NCBI RefSeq assembly: GCF_013408535.1
Contig: NZ_JACBZA010000001.1
Coordinates: 806,001 to 870,000 of the forward strand
From: Actinopolymorpha cephalotaxi
Lineage (GTDB): Bacteria; Actinomycetota; Actinomycetes; Propionibacteriales; Actinopolymorphaceae
Direction: 5' to 3'
Length of the DNA: 64,000 nt
Position 1 is the stretch's first letter. The number at the start of each line of letters is the position of its first letter. Of the stretch, positions 60,698-64,000 are shown in pieces. The position numbers and the translations under genes were made by a program. The notes beneath the pieces are model-generated. The model saw nothing but the letters and a program-made list of their open reading frames with translations. It did not search any database and was not told the DNA's origin.

Positions 60698-60876
60698 GCG
60701 CCCGGCCCCCCTGGCCTTCCAGTTCGCCCTGACCGAGCGCGTCAGGCTTCTTCCGCGGAAGAATCCCGGGCGGTCCGGCGGGCGGGGGGACTCGTCCGCG
60801 GATGATCCGCCGGAGCCCGGCCGCGGGTGCGGAAAGCGCAGGTCACGGCGGCCGGGAGCGAGTTTCGCGGCCCCGG

Positions 60877-60882
60877 CTAGTC
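60877..60882 (+). promoter_or_regulatory. -10-like box before the antiporter gene
   Basis: TAGTCT fits TANNNT and lies 8 bases before GTG 60891, which has only CGGGGAC as a possible ribosome binding site. A near-leaderless transcript is possible. Confidence 0.35.
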
Positions 60883-60890
60883 TCGGGGAC

Positions 60891-62465
60891 GTGCGCGAGA
60901 GCCTGCTCGACGTAGTTCTGTTGCTGGCGGTGGTCGGGCTGGTCTCCGGGCTGGCCCGGCGAACCGGCCTGCTGGCCCCGATCCTGCTGGTGGTCGCGGG
61001 TGTCGCGTTCTCGTTCGTCCCGATCGGTCCCGAAATCCACCTCGAGCCCGACCTCATCCTCGAGGGCATCCTTCCGCTGCTGCTCTACATCGCGGCGATC
61101 CGCACCTCGCTGCCGGCGTTCCGGAGCAACCTGAGCCCGATCGTGCTGCTGGCGTTCGGCCACGTGCTGTTCATCGCCGCGCTGGTCGGACTGGTCCTGC
61201 ACGCCGTCGTCCCGTCGATCCCGCTGGCGGCGACGTTCGCGCTGGGTGCCGTGGTCGCGCCGCCCGACGCCGTTGCCGCCACCGCGATCGCCCGCCGGCT
61301 GCACCTTCCCCGCCAGGTGGTGACGATCCTGGAGGGGGAGAGCCTGGTCAACGACGCCACCGCGCTGGTCGCGCTGCGGGTGGCGGTGTCCGCAGCCCTC
61401 GGTACGACCGTGACGTGGGCGGGTGCGGTCGGCCAGCTCAGCCTGTCGGTGTTCGGCGGGCTCGCGATCGGCGGCGTGGTCGCGGTGCTCGCCCGATGGA
61501 TGCACCAGCGCACCCGGGACGCGCTGCTGGACAACACGATCTCCCTGCTCACGCCGTTCGTGGCGTTCGTACCCGCGAACTACATCGGCGCCTCCGGCAT
61601 CGTCGCGGTGGTGACCTGTGGCCTCTACCTCGGGCACCGGCGCGACCGGATGCTCGACCCGGCGGCCAGGGTGCAGATCGACGCGGTGTGGAAGGTGACG
61701 CAGTTCCTGCTCGAAGGAACGCTGTTCCTGCTGGTGGGCCTGCAGATGCGGTCGGTGGTGGACGCGCTGTCGTCGGGCTGGCAGCTGGTGACCGCGGCGA
61801 CGGTGGCGGTGGTGCTCACCGTCGTGATCGGGAGGTTCGTGTGGGTGTTCCCCGGCGCGTACCTCCCGCCGGCGCTGCGCCTGGACCGCGAACACCACAC
61901 CTATCCGCCGTGGCCGAACGTCGTGGTGGTCTCCTGGGCCGGGATGCGCGGAGTGGTGACGCTGGCGGCGGCGCTGAGCCTCCCGCTGGACTTCCCCGGA
62001 CGCGACCTGCTGGTCTTCATCGCGTTCGTGGTCATCCTGGTGACCCTGGTCGCGCAGGGGCTGACGCTGCCGGCAGTGGTCCGTCTGGTGGGCGTCGTCA
62101 GGGACGACCCGCGCGAGGACCTGCTGGCCGAGGCGGAGGTACGCCAGGACGCCATGCGCGCGGCCCTGGCCCGGCTGGACACCGACCGCGGCGACGCCCC
62201 CGACTACGTCGTCGACCGGTTGCGCGACTCGGCCGAGATCCGCGCCAACCAGGTCTGGGAACGCCTCGGCGATCCCGACCGTGAACCCCCCACCGAGACC
62301 ATGCGCCGGCTGCGGCTGGGAATGCTGGACGCAGAACGCGGCGTTTTCGTCCAGGCCCGGGACGAGAAGCGGATCCCGGAGGAGGTGCTCCGCGAGGTGG
62401 AGCGGGAGCTGGACCTGGAACAGCTGATGATGGCCCGTGGACGACAGGAGGAGGACGACTCGTGA
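60891..62465 (+). CDS. Na+/H+ antiporter, CPA1 family
   Basis: A 524-residue exchanger with about twelve helices in residues 1-410. Ion-site motifs: VVAPPDAVAATAIAR and EGESLVNDATALVALR with the Asn-Asp pair. The cytoplasmic C-terminal ~110 residues are charged and helical. It exports Na+ for pH and salt balance. The stop overlaps the next gene (GTGA), a UBP zinc-finger gene, so the two are made together. Confidence 0.92.
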   Translation: MRESLLDVVLLLAVVGLVSGLARRTGLLAPILLVVAGVAFSFVPIGPEIHLEPDLILEGILPLLLYIAAIRTSLPAFRSNLSPIVLLAFGHVLFIAALVGLVLHAVVPSIPLAATFALGAVVAPPDAVAATAIARRLHLPRQVVTILEGESLVNDATALVALRVAVSAALGTTVTWAGAVGQLSLSVFGGLAIGGVVAVLARWMHQRTRDALLDNTISLLTPFVAFVPANYIGASGIVAVVTCGLYLGHRRDRMLDPAARVQIDAVWKVTQFLLEGTLFLLVGLQMRSVVDALSSGWQLVTAATVAVVLTVVIGRFVWVFPGAYLPPALRLDREHHTYPPWPNVVVVSWAGMRGVVTLAAALSLPLDFPGRDLLVFIAFVVILVTLVAQGLTLPAVVRLVGVVRDDPREDLLAEAEVRQDAMRAALARLDTDRGDAPDYVVDRLRDSAEIRANQVWERLGDPDREPPTETMRRLRLGMLDAERGVFVQARDEKRIPEEVLREVERELDLEQLMMARGRQEEDDS

Positions 62466-62731
62466 CCAGCCCGACCTGTACGCATCTCGCGCAGGCGACC
62501 GGCGACGTGACCGCGAAGACGCCGCAGGGCTGCGAGGAGTGCCTGGCTCAGGGCACCGACGACTGGATCCATCTGCGGTTGTGCCTGACCTGCGGCCACG
62601 TCGGCTGCTGCGACTCCTCCCAGTGGAAGCACGCGACCGCGCACCACCGCGAGACCGGCCACCCGGTGATCCGTTCGTTCGAACGCGGCGAGGCCTGGCG
62701 CTGGTGCTACGTGGACAACCGGCTCGGCTGA
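62462..62731 (+). CDS. UBP-type zinc finger protein (second copy)
   Basis: An 89-residue protein, one zinc-binding domain: GCEECLAQG, LCLTCGHVGCCDSS, HATAHH and GHP, then AWRWCYVDNRLG. It closely resembles the copy at 11400-11663, with the central HLRLCLTCGHVGCCDSS identical. Coupled to the antiporter by GTGA. Some bacterial antiporters carry this domain fused at their C-terminus, so it may be a subunit or sensor of the transporter. Confidence 0.87.
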   Translation: MTSPTCTHLAQATGDVTAKTPQGCEECLAQGTDDWIHLRLCLTCGHVGCCDSSQWKHATAHHRETGHPVIRSFERGEAWRWCYVDNRLG

Positions 62732-62851
62732 CCCTCCCGGCAATCTGACCTCCACCGGAAACCGGGAGGACCTGCGCGGTCGTGATCGTTAGGGTGACGG
62801 CGTGGCACCCGTACGATCACCCCGGCTCCGGCAGGTCCGGCAGGTCCGGCG

Positions 62852-63580
62852 ATGACCGACCTCGCCGACCTGCTGGCCCGGGCCGAGGCGGCGCTGGCCG
62901 ACGTGCCCGCCGACAGCGGCACCAGCGCCGTGGTGGCCGGCATCGCCTGCGTGAGCTACCCGATCGGCCAGCCGTGGGCGACCCAGGCGAAGGCGATGGG
63001 GCCGCCGTCGGCGTCCGCGCTGGACCAGGCGGTCGAGTGGCTGGACGCGCACGCGCCGGCGCGCGGGCTGTGGACGGTGACCACCCGGACGAGGTACGCC
63101 GGCCGGCCCGAGTTCACCGGGCGCGGGTTCCGGCCGTGGCTGGAGCTTCCCGTCCTGGTCCTGGGCAGTGTCGCCCGGCTCGCGGCCGCGGCCCCGGTGG
63201 CCGGGCTCACCGTCGGCGCACCCGACAGCGCGGAGGAGTTCCTCGGCGTCTACGGCCCGGAGCTCGCCCCGCTGGTGACGCCCGGCGTACTCGCCTCGCC
63301 CACCTACCACCTCCTGGTCGGCCGGGTCGACGGTGTGGCCGTCGCCTGCGCGCAGGTCCGGGAGGTGGCCGGCACGGCGTACGTCTCGGCGGTCGGCGTC
63401 CTGCCCGAGTGGCGCGACCGCGGCATCGGCTCGGCGATCTCGGCGGCCGCGGCGAGGTACGCCCTCGGCCTGCAGCCGCGCGCGGTGTGGCTCAGCGCGG
63501 AGTCGCACCGGCACCGGATGTACGGCCGGATCGGGTTCCGCCCGGTGGACACGCACGTCCTGCTGCGCCCCGAGCCGTAG
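62852..63580 (+). CDS. GNAT family N-acetyltransferase
   Basis: A 242-residue protein. The C-terminal ~130 residues are a GNAT domain with acetyl-CoA motif A VSAVGVLPEWRDRGIGSAIS and GRIGFRPV. The N-terminal half is unassigned. The substrate is unknown. Just upstream a CGGCAGGTC-type nine-base unit is repeated (62820-62850). ATG 62852 is the best start. Confidence 0.85.
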   Translation: MTDLADLLARAEAALADVPADSGTSAVVAGIACVSYPIGQPWATQAKAMGPPSASALDQAVEWLDAHAPARGLWTVTTRTRYAGRPEFTGRGFRPWLELPVLVLGSVARLAAAAPVAGLTVGAPDSAEEFLGVYGPELAPLVTPGVLASPTYHLLVGRVDGVAVACAQVREVAGTAYVSAVGVLPEWRDRGIGSAISAAAARYALGLQPRAVWLSAESHRHRMYGRIGFRPVDTHVLLRPEP

Positions 63581-63615
63581 CGGGCGCGCGGTCGGAGCGG
63601 CTCGGACCGCGCCGG

Positions 63616-64000
63616 TCAGCCGACGTGGGCGCGGACCAGCCCGGCGACCTCGGCCGCGCATCCCCAGGACACGGTGAACCCGGAGCCGCCGTGGCCGTAG
63701 CAGTGCACCACCAGCCGGCCGGCCTCGCCCGGCCGCGCCTCCACCCGCACGCTCGGCCGGGCGGGCCGCAGCCCCACGCGTTCGCGGAGTACCCGCGCGC
63801 CGGCCAGCGCGGGCTCCAGCCGGGCGGCGGCGGCGAGTAGGTCCCGGGTGGTCTCCGGCCGGGGCCGGGTGTCCCAGTCGTCCGGCTCGGCGGTGCCGCC
63901 GACGACGACCGAACGGCGCCGGGGTACGACGTACAGGGGGCGCTCGGGCTCGGTGTCGTCGGCCCACCAGCGGGTGACCCCCACCTGGTCCAGGACGACG
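63616..64000 (-). CDS. D-amino-acid oxidase-like FAD enzyme, C-terminal part
   Basis: The last 127 codons of a flavoprotein running off the window end. ERPLYVVPRRRSVVVGGTAE, RERVGLRPARPSVRVE and HCYGHGGSGFTVSWGCA are the C-terminal FAD- and substrate-binding blocks of D-amino-acid oxidase, which deaminates D-amino acids to keto acids with H2O2. The N-terminal FAD fold is outside. Convergent with the GNAT gene. Confidence 0.88.
   Translation of the reverse strand, partial: VVLDQVGVTRWWADDTEPERPLYVVPRRRSVVVGGTAEPDDWDTRPRPETTRDLLAAAARLEPALAGARVLRERVGLRPARPSVRVEARPGEAGRLVVHCYGHGGSGFTVSWGCAAEVAGLVRAHVG

Overview
The window is high-GC (about 70%) DNA with GTG and TTG starts, dense gene packing and strong GC bias at third codon positions. 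Gene content (nrtL beside tRNA-Arg, lysA-hom-thrC-thrB-rho-rpmE-prfA-prmC, a DUF2550 gene after atpC, a MurA with Asp in place of Cys) points to a soil-type Actinomycetota chromosome. Genus cannot be settled from sequence alone. I see no prophage, insertion sequence, CRISPR array or rRNA.

Layout. 1-3700: the tail of an unknown acidic protein, then an orphan LAL-type (large ATP-binding) LuxR regulator closed by a strong hairpin. 3735-11663: a membrane protein facing a heat-shock operon, dnaK-grpE-dnaJ(CbpA type)-cbpM-like-clpB, ending in a small UBP-type zinc-finger gene. 11680-20480: accessory region with two unknown genes, a divergent MFS/LysR pair, a frameshifted RibD/DHFR-family gene, a LysR gene translationally coupled to a class A-like serine hydrolase and divergent from a true class A beta-lactamase, and a rifampicin monooxygenase (rox) preceded by a rifamycin-associated-element-like inverted repeat. 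20528-23778: an arsenic cluster (arsC, acr3, arsR, arsI/cadI, a small Cys-tailed protein, second arsR). 23809-25300: an AbiE-like toxin-antitoxin pair with a dinucleotide slippage in the toxin 5' end, then a patch of decayed copies of arsR, a PIN toxin and the AbiE-like partner. 25293-26820: a small basic protein, a membrane protein and a divergent TetR.

26968-46427: conserved chromosomal backbone: tRNA-Arg(CCG), nrtL, a four-gene glycosyltransferase/methyltransferase cassette, then lysA, hom, thrC, thrB (lysine and threonine synthesis from aspartate), rho, rpmE, prfA, prmC, threonylcarbamoyl-AMP synthase and a low-molecular-weight phosphatase. 46436-56306: a WecA/MraY-family phosphoglycosyltransferase, the complete F1Fo ATP synthase operon (two small I-type membrane proteins, atpB-E-F-H-A-G-D-C) with a Rex-operator-like site in front and a 14-bp hairpin between atpD and atpC, then the DUF2550 gene. 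56340-64000: PduO-type cobalamin adenosyltransferase, two tail-to-tail murA paralogues (one Asp-type, one Cys-type at the catalytic position), 3-hydroxybutyryl-CoA dehydrogenase, a CPA1 Na+/H+ antiporter coupled to a second UBP zinc-finger gene, a GNAT acetyltransferase and the 3' part of a D-amino-acid oxidase.

The most notable points are the RAE-rox unit, the decayed duplication at 24.8-25.3 kb, the AbiE slippage site, the non-catalytic ArgRS-like gene beside its presumptive tRNA, the paired UBP zinc-finger genes, and the regulatory structures around the atp operon. Several starts have a TANNNT box 6-8 bases upstream and no Shine-Dalgarno sequence, suggesting leaderless mRNAs.
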